A stretch of DNA of 64,000 bases from Chloroflexi bacterium UBA4736 (GTDB lineage Bacteria; Chloroflexota; Dormibacteria; Dormibacterales; Dormibacteraceae): NCBI GenBank assembly GCA_002404015.1, contig DHIW01000052.1:1-64000 (forward strand), read 5' to 3'. The number at the start of each line of letters is the position of its first letter. Position 1 is the first letter of the stretch. Under the pieces are notes generated by a model. The model was not told where the DNA came from and made no database searches. It saw only the letters and a list, made by a program, of their open reading frames with translations. Below are positions 49,908 to 57,004 of the stretch, in pieces. The translations under genes and the position numbers were made by a program.

Positions 49908-51143
49908 TTGTCACGGCGGAAACGCTCGGTCGGGCTCGACCTGGGCACCAGCAAGGTCGCCGTCGTCATCGGTGAATCCGACGACTACGGGGCGATCAAC
50001 GTGATCGGCGTAGGCGAAGCCCCGGCCGAGGGGCTGCGCAGGGGCGTCGTCGTCAACATCGACAAGACCGTCCAGGCCATCCAGAACGCCGCCGTGGCGG
50101 CCGAGCGCATGGCCGGGGTCCGGATCGAGTCGGTGCTCTGCTCGCTGGCGGGCCCCCACATCACCTCCCAGAACAGCCGCGGCGTGATCGCGGTCTCGCG
50201 CCCGGACCGGGAGATCGGCGGCGACGACGTGCACCGGGTAGTGGAGGCGGCTCGCGCCGTCAGCGTCCCCAGCGACCGCCAGGTGATCCACGTCCTGCCC
50301 CGCACGTTCACGGTCGACGGCCAGGAGGGGGTCAAGGACGCGGTCGGCATGACGGGCCAGCGCCTCGAGGTGGAGACGAACATCGTCACGGGTGCCCAGA
50401 CCTCGGTGCAGAACGTCATCAAGTGCGTCCACCAGGCCGGCTTCGACGTCGAGGACGTCGTCGCCCACGGCCTCGCCGCCGGCGAGGGCGTGCTGAGCGA
50501 GAACGAGATGGACCTGGGCGTGTGCCTGATCGACATCGGCGCCGGCACCACCGACGTGGTCATCTACAACCAGGGCTCGCCTCTCCACATCGCGGTGCTG
50601 CCACTGGGCGGCAACCACGTCACCAACGACATCGCGATCGGGCTCCGGACGACCCTGACCGACGCCGAGGCCCTGAAGCTCAACTACGGGCACACGCTGG
50701 CCGAGGTGATCTCCCCCGAGGAGCGGATCGAGGTTCGCCAAGTGGGGGGCGACCGCCTCCAGCCGACTCCCCGCCGCTACCTGGCGGAGATCATCGGCCC
50801 GCGGGTGCGCGAGATCTTCTCGATGGCCCGGGAGGAGGTGAAGCGCAGCGGCTACGACGGACTGCTCCCGGCCGGGGTGGTGGTCACCGGCGGCGGGGCC
50901 CGGCTGATGGGGACAACCGACGCCGCCCAGGCGGTGTTCGACTCCGGGGTCAGGCTGGGACTGCCCTGCGGAGTCGGAGGCCTCGCCGATCGGGCGGCCG
51001 GACCGTCGTACTCGGTCGCCGTCGGGCTCGTGAAGTGGGGAACGCGGCTGCAGCCGCACACCAACGGCAAGAACCACCACGAGCCGGTCGCGCTCGGCTC
51101 GGCCTATTCCAAGACCGTGAGGTGGCTTCGTGACTTTTTCTAG
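49908..51143 (+). CDS. ftsA: Cell-division protein FtsA
   Basis: A 411-residue actin-like protein that tethers FtsZ to the membrane. The phosphate-1 loop is VGLDLGTSKVAVVIGE (residues 8-23), phosphate-2 is LIDIGAGTTDVVIYNQG (about 206-222), and the adenosine loop is VVTGGGARLMG. The C-terminus (TVRWLRDFF) is a short amphipathic helix that would bind the membrane. The start is TTG 49908; AGGAGG at 49889-49894 is 13 bases upstream, farther than usual. Confidence 0.95.
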   Translation: MSRRKRSVGLDLGTSKVAVVIGESDDYGAINVIGVGEAPAEGLRRGVVVNIDKTVQAIQNAAVAAERMAGVRIESVLCSLAGPHITSQNSRGVIAVSRPDREIGGDDVHRVVEAARAVSVPSDRQVIHVLPRTFTVDGQEGVKDAVGMTGQRLEVETNIVTGAQTSVQNVIKCVHQAGFDVEDVVAHGLAAGEGVLSENEMDLGVCLIDIGAGTTDVVIYNQGSPLHIAVLPLGGNHVTNDIAIGLRTTLTDAEALKLNYGHTLAEVISPEERIEVRQVGGDRLQPTPRRYLAEIIGPRVREIFSMAREEVKRSGYDGLLPAGVVVTGGGARLMGTTDAAQAVFDSGVRLGLPCGVGGLADRAAGPSYSVAVGLVKWGTRLQPHTNGKNHHEPVALGSAYSKTVRWLRDFF

Positions 51144-51183
51144 AGACCAACTCCAATTCGACGCACTATAAGAGGAGGCACGC

Positions 51184-52278
51184 ATGGAAGCACGGTTGAA
51201 GGGTGATCGCCAGGATGGCAGGGCCCGGATCAAGGTGGTCGGCGCCGGCGGCGGCGGCGGCAACGCCGTCAACCGCATGATCTCGGCGGCGCTCAAGGGC
51301 GTCGAGTTCATCGCCGTCAACACGGACCTGCAGGCGCTCGAGCGCTGCAACGCCGACATCAAGGTCAACATCGGCCGTAAGCTGACCCGGGGCCTCGGCT
51401 CCGGCGGCGACTGGACGAAAGGCCGCGACGCCGCGGACGAGAGCCGGACCGAGCTGGCCGAGCTCGTGAAGGACGCGGACATGGTGTTCATCACCGCCGG
51501 AATGGGCGGCGGCACGGGCACCGGGTCCTCGGGCGTGATCGCGGAGGTGGCCAAGAACGAGGGCGCCCTCACGATCGGCGTGGTGACGCGGCCCTTCCGC
51601 TGGGAGGGCAAGATCCGCAACGAGACGGCCGAGGAAGGGATCAAGCACCTTCGCGACAAGGTCGACGCCCTGATCGTCATCCCCAACGACCGCCTGACCC
51701 AGGTCGTCGACAAGAAGACGACCCTGGAAGAAGCCTTCCGGATCGCGGACGACGTCCTGCGCCAGGGCGTGCAGGGCATCGCCGACCTGATCGTGAACTC
51801 CGGCGTCATCAACCTCGACTTCGCGGACGTGAAGGCGGTCATGACCGACACCGGCGAGGCCCTCATGGGCATCGGCTTCGGCTCCGGCGACAACCGGGCC
51901 GAGGACGCCGCCAAGCAGGCGGTGGCCAGCCCTCTCCTGGAAACCAGCATCGACGGCGCCCAGGGGATCCTGTTCAACATCACGGCCGGCAAGGACATCA
52001 CCCTGCACGAGTGCGAGAAGGCCGCCGAGATCGTCAAGGCCTCGGCGGACCCCAACGCCAACATCATCTTCGGCGTCGTCAACGACGACCGGATGCAGGG
52101 CGAGGTCAAGATCACGGTCATCGCGACCGGGTTCGGTAAGACCAAGAAGGTGTCGCACGAGTACGAGAGCAGCCCGGTCGAGTACAGCCGGCCGCTGGTC
52201 GAGGCGCAGCCGCGCCCGAGCTTCGGGAGCGACGACGCCGACCTCGACATCCCGGCCTTCCTGCGCAACCGGGCTTAG
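51184..52278 (+). CDS. ftsZ: Cell-division GTPase FtsZ
   Basis: A 364-residue tubulin homologue forming the Z-ring. It has KVVGAGGGGGNAVNRM (residues about 16-31), the tubulin signature GGGTGTGSSGV (about 109-119), and the T7-loop NLDFADVKAVM. The C-terminal peptide DLDIPAFLRNRA is the docking tail for FtsA and other partners. AGGAGG lies just before ATG 51184, 40 bases after ftsA. The linker before the tail is short. Confidence 0.97.
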   Translation: MEARLKGDRQDGRARIKVVGAGGGGGNAVNRMISAALKGVEFIAVNTDLQALERCNADIKVNIGRKLTRGLGSGGDWTKGRDAADESRTELAELVKDADMVFITAGMGGGTGTGSSGVIAEVAKNEGALTIGVVTRPFRWEGKIRNETAEEGIKHLRDKVDALIVIPNDRLTQVVDKKTTLEEAFRIADDVLRQGVQGIADLIVNSGVINLDFADVKAVMTDTGEALMGIGFGSGDNRAEDAAKQAVASPLLETSIDGAQGILFNITAGKDITLHECEKAAEIVKASADPNANIIFGVVNDDRMQGEVKITVIATGFGKTKKVSHEYESSPVEYSRPLVEAQPRPSFGSDDADLDIPAFLRNRA

Positions 52279-52312
52279 CCGGACAGCATGCGAAGCGAGC
52301 ACCGAGGGGGTT

Positions 52313-52338
52313 CCCGCCAGGTCGCCGGGCCTGGCGGG
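52313..52338 (+). promoter_or_regulatory. Strong hairpin between ftsZ and nrdR
   Basis: CCCGCCAGG (52313-52321) and CCTGGCGGG (52330-52338) form a perfect 9-bp GC-rich stem around an 8-base loop, ending 5 bases before the nrdR ATG. There is no T-run. It could be a weak terminator of ftsZ, or it could hold down nrdR translation by covering the region where a ribosome lands. Confidence 0.5.
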
Positions 52339-52343
52339 GTCTG

Positions 52344-52808
52344 ATGCGCTGTCCTTACTGCGGGCACCACGACCTCAAGGTTGTGGACTCCCGCGACTCC
52401 GAGGTCGGAGAGGCGATCCGGCGGCGGCGAGAGTGTCTCGCCTGCGGCCAGCGCTTCACCACGTACGAGCGCATCGAGACGGTGCCCTTCTTCGTCACCA
52501 AGAAGGACGGGAGGCGGGAGGACTTCGACCCCCACAAGCTCTTCAACGGTCTCAAGAAGGCGACCGAGAAACGGGACGTGTCGCCCGAGCGCCTGAACGC
52601 GATCGTCGACGACATCGAGGCCGAGTTGCGCCGCAGCGGCCGGGTCGAGATCCCCAGCAGCGAGATCGGTGAGATGGTCATGGAGAAGCTGAAGGACCTG
52701 GACGAGGTGGCCTACATCCGCTTCGCCTCTGTGTACAGGGAGTTCATGGACCTCCAGCAGGTCAAGAAGGAGATCGAGCAGGTACTGTCCGCGCGCACCC
52801 GGCGCTAA
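52344..52808 (+). CDS. nrdR: Ribonucleotide-reductase repressor NrdR
   Basis: A 154-residue repressor. The N-terminal zinc ribbon uses Cys3, Cys6, Cys31 and Cys34 (MRCPYCGHHDLKVVDSRDS; CLACGQRFTTYER). An ATP-cone follows (residues about 46-136: VTKKDGRREDFDPHKLFNGL). It senses dATP/ATP and represses nrd genes, none of which are in the window. It is placed right after ftsZ. Confidence 0.96.
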   Translation: MRCPYCGHHDLKVVDSRDSEVGEAIRRRRECLACGQRFTTYERIETVPFFVTKKDGRREDFDPHKLFNGLKKATEKRDVSPERLNAIVDDIEAELRRSGRVEIPSSEIGEMVMEKLKDLDEVAYIRFASVYREFMDLQQVKKEIEQVLSARTRR

Positions 52809-52820
52809 TCTGTCCGCGGG

Positions 52821-53201
52821 ATGGACTGGCTGGGTTATTTCGTGCCGCGCTTCGCGCACCGCAAGCCGCTCTTCGAGAGCCTGGCCCCTCCCCAGCAGGA
52901 CGACCTGGCCCAGCTGGAGGAGCTGCGCCTGGGGGGGTCGAAGCTCAAGCTGCCCCACCCGGTGCGCGCCTTCCTGGACTTCCCCGACGAGGCCAAGGCG
53001 CGCCTCGCCATGGACATGCTCATGAAGGATGGCTACAAGGTCCAGCTCCGCATGCAGGCGGCGGACAGCTGGGTGGTCACGGCGATCACTACGCTGGTGC
53101 CGACGGTCGGCACGATGACCAGGCTGCGCGAGGTGATGAAGGGAATCGCCGAGGCGTTCGACGGGGCCTACACGGGCTGGGGGGCGCCGCCCGTCTACTG
53201 A
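52821..53201 (+). CDS. RraB-like protein (regulator of RNase E family fold)
   Basis: A 126-residue soluble protein. The C-terminal half (FLDFPDEAKARLAMDMLM; WVVTAITTLVP; IAEAFDGAYTGWGAP) matches the RraB/DUF695-like fold, in which a long helix and the terminal YDGWG-type motif are conserved. In E. coli RraB inhibits RNase E; whether that applies here is unknown. The start is ATG 52821, 12 bases after nrdR. It ends overlapping the convergent hydrolase remnant by 7 bases. Confidence 0.7.
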   Translation: MDWLGYFVPRFAHRKPLFESLAPPQQDDLAQLEELRLGGSKLKLPHPVRAFLDFPDEAKARLAMDMLMKDGYKVQLRMQAADSWVVTAITTLVPTVGTMTRLREVMKGIAEAFDGAYTGWGAPPVY

Positions 53202-53919
53202 GCGGCGGTGAGGAAGTCGCGCACGACGGCCGCGGTGGTCGTCCGGTTGCGCCGCCAGCCGTCGAGGATCTCGGCCCGGGGTGCCAGGGACGCGATCTCG
53301 AGCGCGGTGGAGCGGGGGTGGAAGTCATCGTCTCCAGGCAGCACCAGCGCTGGGCACCGTAGGCCGGATACAAAGTCCCGGCTGACGCTGAAGACGAAGT
53401 CGCCGCCGAACATGCGCTCCCCGAAGCCGACGGCCGTCTCCTTGGGCACCCCGCGCTGGTCTGCCCACTCCTGGAACATGCGCTGGAAGAGGGGCGCGTT
53501 GCCGGCGCTGCGGCCGATCGGGTTCTGCAGCACGAGGGCGGCAACGCGCCCCGGTGCTGCCTCCGCCAGCCCGAGAGCGAAGGCGCAGCCTATGCAGCCG
53601 CCCATCACCGAGAAGCGGTCGATGCCCAGGTGGTCCAGCAGCGCCAGCTGGTCGGCGACGTAGGAATCCCAGCCGTCAGCCGCGGTGATCGGCGCCGACG
53701 AGGCGCCCGCGTTGCGCTGGTCCATCGCGATGACGCGAAATTCGTCGGATAGCGCAGCCAGGGGGTCGATCCACACCGGCGCCTGCTCGGGATCGCCCGG
53801 CTGCTGACTCCAGAAGCGGGCCTCCGAGCGCATGACCCCGGCGCGCAGAGGAGAAAGGCCGGCCCGGCACCTGCCTCCTCGTAGTGGATTACGACCTCGC
53901 CGCAGCCGAACTCCGGCAT
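53195..53919 (-). pseudogene. Alpha/beta hydrolase, frameshifted near N-terminus
   Basis: The minus strand starts at ATG 53917-53919 (MPEFGCGEVVIHYEEAGAGP, then AFLLCAPG) and then loses frame at the GGGG run near 53842-53846. The next frame continues MRSEARFWSQQ to the end with a normal hydrolase core: IAMDQRNAGAS, nucleophile motif VMGGCIGCAFAL (Cys in the usual Ser position), Asp in VLPGDDDFH. Adding one G joins both parts (APGVMRSEARF). It is either a young pseudogene or an assembly error. A Gly-x-Cys nucleophile elbow suggests a dienelactone-hydrolase-like variant or an altered enzyme. Confidence 0.65.
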
Positions 53920-53983
53920 CCGGAAAACGATAGCGGACGCGCGGTAAGAAGCGGTTTTGCCAAGGCTGCTAGCTTTCTTCGCA

Positions 53984-54685
53984 GTGGTGCTCACGATCCG
54001 GGCCCTGGATGGCGAGCCGCGCCTGGCGCACGGCTTCTCGACCCTGGCCCTGGGCTCCATGAGACGCGGCGCCGACGACCCGTCGCCGGGGACCAGTGCC
54101 CGCCGCGCCTTCGTCCAGGAGCTCGGCCTCGACCCCGACCGCCTCACGGTGGCGGGGGCGGTGCACGGGGCCGACGTGGCCAGGGTGGACGTACCCTCGG
54201 CCGCCGTCGAGGGCGTCGACGCGCTTGTCACGGCCCGGGCGGGCATCCCCCTGTTGGCGACATTCGCCGACTGCTATCCGATCCTGCTCTGGGACCCTGA
54301 GCTGCCCGCCCTCGCCCTCGTCCACGCCGGCTGGCGAGGGACCGAGGCAGGGGTGGCGCCGGCTGCTGTCCGGGCGCTGGCCCGCGAGTACGGCAGCGAA
54401 CCCCGGAAACTGGTGGCCGGCATCGGGCCGGGCATCTGCGGAGACTGCTACGAGGTGGGCGAGGAGGTTGCGGACCGCTTCGATCCCGAGATCGTCAGGC
54501 CCTCGCCAGGCGGCCGCTACCTGCTCGACCTGGCCGCCGCCAACGTCCGGGCGCTCCTGGCGGCCGGCCTCTGCCGCGACCGGATCCACATGCTGGGGGT
54601 GTGCACGATGGAGTCGCCGGACCTGCCGTCGCACCGCCGCTCGCCGGATGGGAACCGCTTCGCTTGCCTGGCGGCGATCAGGTAA
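53984..54685 (+). CDS. pgeF: Peptidoglycan editing factor PgeF (YfiH/laccase-domain)
   Basis: About 233 residues of the CNF1/YfiH-like fold. Conserved metal-site residues are the His in LAHGFST and AGAVHGADV, Cys in TFADCYPILLW, His in ALVHAGWRGTEAG, and the C-terminal CTMESPDLPSHRRS. The family acts as an amidase-like editor of UDP-MurNAc-L-Ser or as purine nucleoside phosphorylase in different hosts. The start is uncertain: GTG 53984 or 53987 fits a TAGCTT box 8 bases upstream; TTG 53957 is longer. It overlaps yggS. Confidence 0.85.
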   Translation: MVLTIRALDGEPRLAHGFSTLALGSMRRGADDPSPGTSARRAFVQELGLDPDRLTVAGAVHGADVARVDVPSAAVEGVDALVTARAGIPLLATFADCYPILLWDPELPALALVHAGWRGTEAGVAPAAVRALAREYGSEPRKLVAGIGPGICGDCYEVGEEVADRFDPEIVRPSPGGRYLLDLAAANVRALLAAGLCRDRIHMLGVCTMESPDLPSHRRSPDGNRFACLAAIR

Positions 54686-55320
54686 CAGCCCGGCTGGAGG
54701 CGGTCCGGCGCCGCATCGAGCGGGCCGCCGGAGACCGGGATCCTGGCAGCGTCGCGATCGTGGCGGTCACCAAGGGCCAACCGGCCGCGGCCTGCACGGC
54801 GGCGCTGGCGGCCGGCCTGTCGCTGCTGGGGGAGAACCGCGTCCAGGAGGCGCTGGCCAAGATGGACCAGGTCCCCGGCGCCGAGTGGCACCTGGTCGGC
54901 CACCTGCAGACCAACAAGGTGCGCCAGGCGGTGTTCCGCTTCGCCCTGATCCAATCGGTGGACTCGCTGCCGCTGGCCCAAGCCGTCCACGCACGCAACG
55001 ACCGGCAGCCGGTCCTGCTGGAGGTGAATGTCGCCCGGGAGGCCGCCAAGCACGGCGTGTCGCCGGAGGCGGCTGTGGACCTGGCGGTCCAGGTAGCGGC
55101 TCTGCTGCCGCTCCGCGGCCTGATGGGGATGGGGCCGCAGCCGCCCGCCGATCCCCGTCCCGCCTTCCGGGAGCTGAGGCGCCTGCGTGACGCGGCGGAG
55201 CAGGCCATGGGCCGCCCGCTGCCGGTTCTCTCCATGGGGATGAGCGACGATTTCGAGACCGCCGTCGAGGAGGGCAGCAGCATGGTGCGCCTGGGTCGCA
55301 TCCTTTTTGGCCAAAGATGA
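54664..55320 (+). CDS. yggS: PLP homeostasis protein YggS/PROSC
   Basis: A 218-residue TIM-barrel protein holding pyridoxal phosphate without catalysis. The PLP lysine is in VAIVAVTKGQP, followed by LLGENRVQEALAKM, WHLVGHLQTNKV, LRGLMGMGP and the phosphate-binding LSMGMSDDFETAVEEGSSMV. TTG 54664 starts just before the family N-terminus and overlaps pgeF by 22 bases; GTG 54601 is an unlikely alternative. In most dcw regions it lies between pgeF and sepF; sepF is absent here. Confidence 0.9.
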   Translation: MPGGDQVTARLEAVRRRIERAAGDRDPGSVAIVAVTKGQPAAACTAALAAGLSLLGENRVQEALAKMDQVPGAEWHLVGHLQTNKVRQAVFRFALIQSVDSLPLAQAVHARNDRQPVLLEVNVAREAAKHGVSPEAAVDLAVQVAALLPLRGLMGMGPQPPADPRPAFRELRRLRDAAEQAMGRPLPVLSMGMSDDFETAVEEGSSMVRLGRILFGQR

Positions 55321-56084
55321 ATGTGCTCGTGACGGGCGGCACTGGTGCCTTGGGCCGCGACGTGGTCACGGCGCTGCGCGCAAGGGGACACCGAGCGGTC
55401 GTGCTGAGCCGGCGTGCCGGCGAAGGCGCGGATTGGCGGCAGGGCGACCTGGCCACCGGCGCAGGCATCGCGGCTGCCGTGGCCGGTCAGGATGCGGTGG
55501 TCCACGCCGGCTCCGCCACCGTCCAGCCGTGGAAGTACCGCTCGACCGACGTCGACGGCACGCGCCGCCTCCTGCAACTGGCCGTCGAGGCGGGCGTGAA
55601 GCACGTCGTCTACGTGTCCATCGTCGGGATGGAGGGGGTCGCCTACCCGTACTATCGGTACAAGCTGGCAGCCGAGGCCGAGATGAGGCAGGACGTGCTG
55701 CCCTGGTCGATCCTTCGGGCGACCCAGTTCCACACGCTGTTGGAGCTCTTCCTGGGCCTGATGTCCAAGCTGCCCGGCCTTATGACGGTGCCCTATTCGT
55801 GGCAGTTCCAGCCGGTTGACACGGCCGACGTGGCGGCCCGCCTGGTGGAGGCGGTGGAGGACGGGCCGGGAGGCCTGCTGCCGGACTTCGGCGGTCCCGA
55901 GGTGAGCGACTTCCGGAGCATCGCCGAATCGTGGCGGCGCGCCCGCCGGCTGCGGCGCCGGCTCGTCAACCTGCCTCTGCCGTTCAAGGCGAGCCGCCAG
56001 TTTGCCGCGGGCCGGCTGCTCTGCCCGGAGCACGCCGACGGCAAGGTGACCTGGGAGCAGTACCTGGCGAGGAAGTACGGCTAG
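55317..56084 (+). CDS. NAD(P)-binding atypical SDR (NmrA-like)
   Basis: A 255-residue Rossmann protein. The nucleotide loop TGGTGALGRDVV is at residues 6-17. A YYRYK motif replaces the usual YxxxK spacing (YPYYRYKLAAE). Such atypical SDRs are sugar-nucleotide epimerase-like or regulatory proteins. The substrate is unknown. It overlaps yggS by 4 bases (ATGA), so it is co-translated with it. Confidence 0.8.
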   Translation: MNVLVTGGTGALGRDVVTALRARGHRAVVLSRRAGEGADWRQGDLATGAGIAAAVAGQDAVVHAGSATVQPWKYRSTDVDGTRRLLQLAVEAGVKHVVYVSIVGMEGVAYPYYRYKLAAEAEMRQDVLPWSILRATQFHTLLELFLGLMSKLPGLMTVPYSWQFQPVDTADVAARLVEAVEDGPGGLLPDFGGPEVSDFRSIAESWRRARRLRRRLVNLPLPFKASRQFAAGRLLCPEHADGKVTWEQYLARKYG

Positions 56085-56163
56085 TGTCCCGCTCCAGAGA
56101 TTCGTCGGCAGTTTGCGGGTGCTTGCCAAAACTTACTCGACTACCCTCCGGAGCAGGACACCC

Positions 56164-56535
56164 GTGGTGACGAAGGGTGTGCTGCTGATCGTGGGCCTGA
56201 GCGATGCCCTGGCCGGGCTCGCCCTGCTGTTCGCCCCCCGCTGGTTTTTCGACACGATCGGCAACTTCCCGCCCTTCGGCCGCCACTTCATGGGCGACAC
56301 AGGTGCCTTCCTGCTCCCGATCGGGCTGGCTCTGATCGTCGCGGCCAGGGATCCGCGCCGCTACAGGCTGCTGGTCTGGCTGGGCGCCGGGGCGAGCCTC
56401 CTCCACTTCCTGAACCACTTGTACGGTTCACTTGCCGCGGGCGAGGCGTGGCTGCCGACCCTGGAGGTCGCCGTGCCCGCGGTCGCGATGCTGGCGATCG
56501 CGGCTCTCGGCGAGCGGCGCCCAAGTATCCTCTAG
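56164..56535 (+). CDS. Small four-helix membrane protein
   Basis: A 123-residue protein from GTG 56164 (or 56167) with four hydrophobic segments (GVLLIVGLSDALAGLALLFA; FLLPIGLALIVAA; RLLVWLGAGASLLHFLNHLY; VAVPAVAMLAIAAL). It resembles small DoxX- or DUF4345-like integral proteins but has no diagnostic motif. The open frame extends to 56113 with an unlikely N-terminus. Function unknown. Confidence 0.65.
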   Translation: MVTKGVLLIVGLSDALAGLALLFAPRWFFDTIGNFPPFGRHFMGDTGAFLLPIGLALIVAARDPRRYRLLVWLGAGASLLHFLNHLYGSLAAGEAWLPTLEVAVPAVAMLAIAALGERRPSIL

Positions 56536-56544
56536 GCGAAAGAG

Positions 56545-56793
56545 ATGGTCATCGGTCCCGCCCTTCAGCTCATCCTGATCGCCTTTTTGGGCTGCCTGAT
56601 CGTGCGTGCCGTCTTCTCCTGGATCGAGCCCTACCCCAGGAACCGGATCCACCGGCTGGCCTTCGACATCACCGAGCCGGTGATGCGCCCGGTCCGCCGG
56701 TTCATCCCGCCCATGGGCGGGCTGGATCTCTCGTTCCTCGTTGTGTTCTTCATCGTCTCGTTCCTCCTGAACCTGGTGCAGCGGGCAAGGTAA
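56545..56793 (+). CDS. yggT: YggT-family membrane protein
   Basis: An 82-residue protein with two membrane helices (ALQLILIAFLGCLIVRAVFSW; DLSFLVVFFIVSFLLNLVQ) and the family segment between them (RLAFDITEPVMRPVRRFIPP). YggT genes usually lie downstream of yggS and sepF and are linked to osmotic response or division; the role is not settled. It stands right before the ileS T-box. Confidence 0.9.
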   Translation: MVIGPALQLILIAFLGCLIVRAVFSWIEPYPRNRIHRLAFDITEPVMRPVRRFIPPMGGLDLSFLVVFFIVSFLLNLVQRAR

Positions 56794-56810
56794 GATCGGG
56801 TTTCTGGCGT

Positions 56811-57001
56811 AGACGGAGACAGGTAGGTCCTCGACCAACCGCCCACAGAGAGCCCGGGCCGCTGAGAGCCGGGCGGCGGAGCGAGGGCTGAGATCACTCC
56901 CGAGCCGAACACCGAAGAGTCGCCCGGTGACTGCCGGGAATCTGGGTGGTACCGCGGGCTGTCCAATGGCCCGTCCCAGGAGTGACATTGGGACGGGCTT
57001 T
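56811..57001 (+). promoter_or_regulatory. T-box leader (Ile specifier) controlling ileS
   Basis: A tRNA-sensing leader. Stem I begins AGACGGAGACAGGTAGG (56811), with the AGAGAGCCCGGG and GAGAGCCGGGC blocks of its distal part. The specifier region GCTGAGATCACTCCCGAGCC (56887-56906) holds ATC, an Ile codon, matching the next gene. The T-box sequence GGGTGGTACCGCGGG is at 56944-56958, where uncharged tRNA-Ile would pair. When tRNA-Ile is charged, the hairpin at 56969-56998 forms and ileS is turned down. Confidence 0.92.
56969..56998 (+). terminator. T-box terminator or sequestrator hairpin
   Basis: GCCCGTCCCA (56969-56978) and TGGGACGGGC (56989-56998) form a perfect 10-bp stem with a 10-base loop, followed by TTTCCT and the ileS ATG. 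The T-run is only three bases, and GGAG lies in the loop. Both transcription termination and hiding of the ribosome site are possible. Confidence 0.7.
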
Positions 57002-57004
57002 CCT

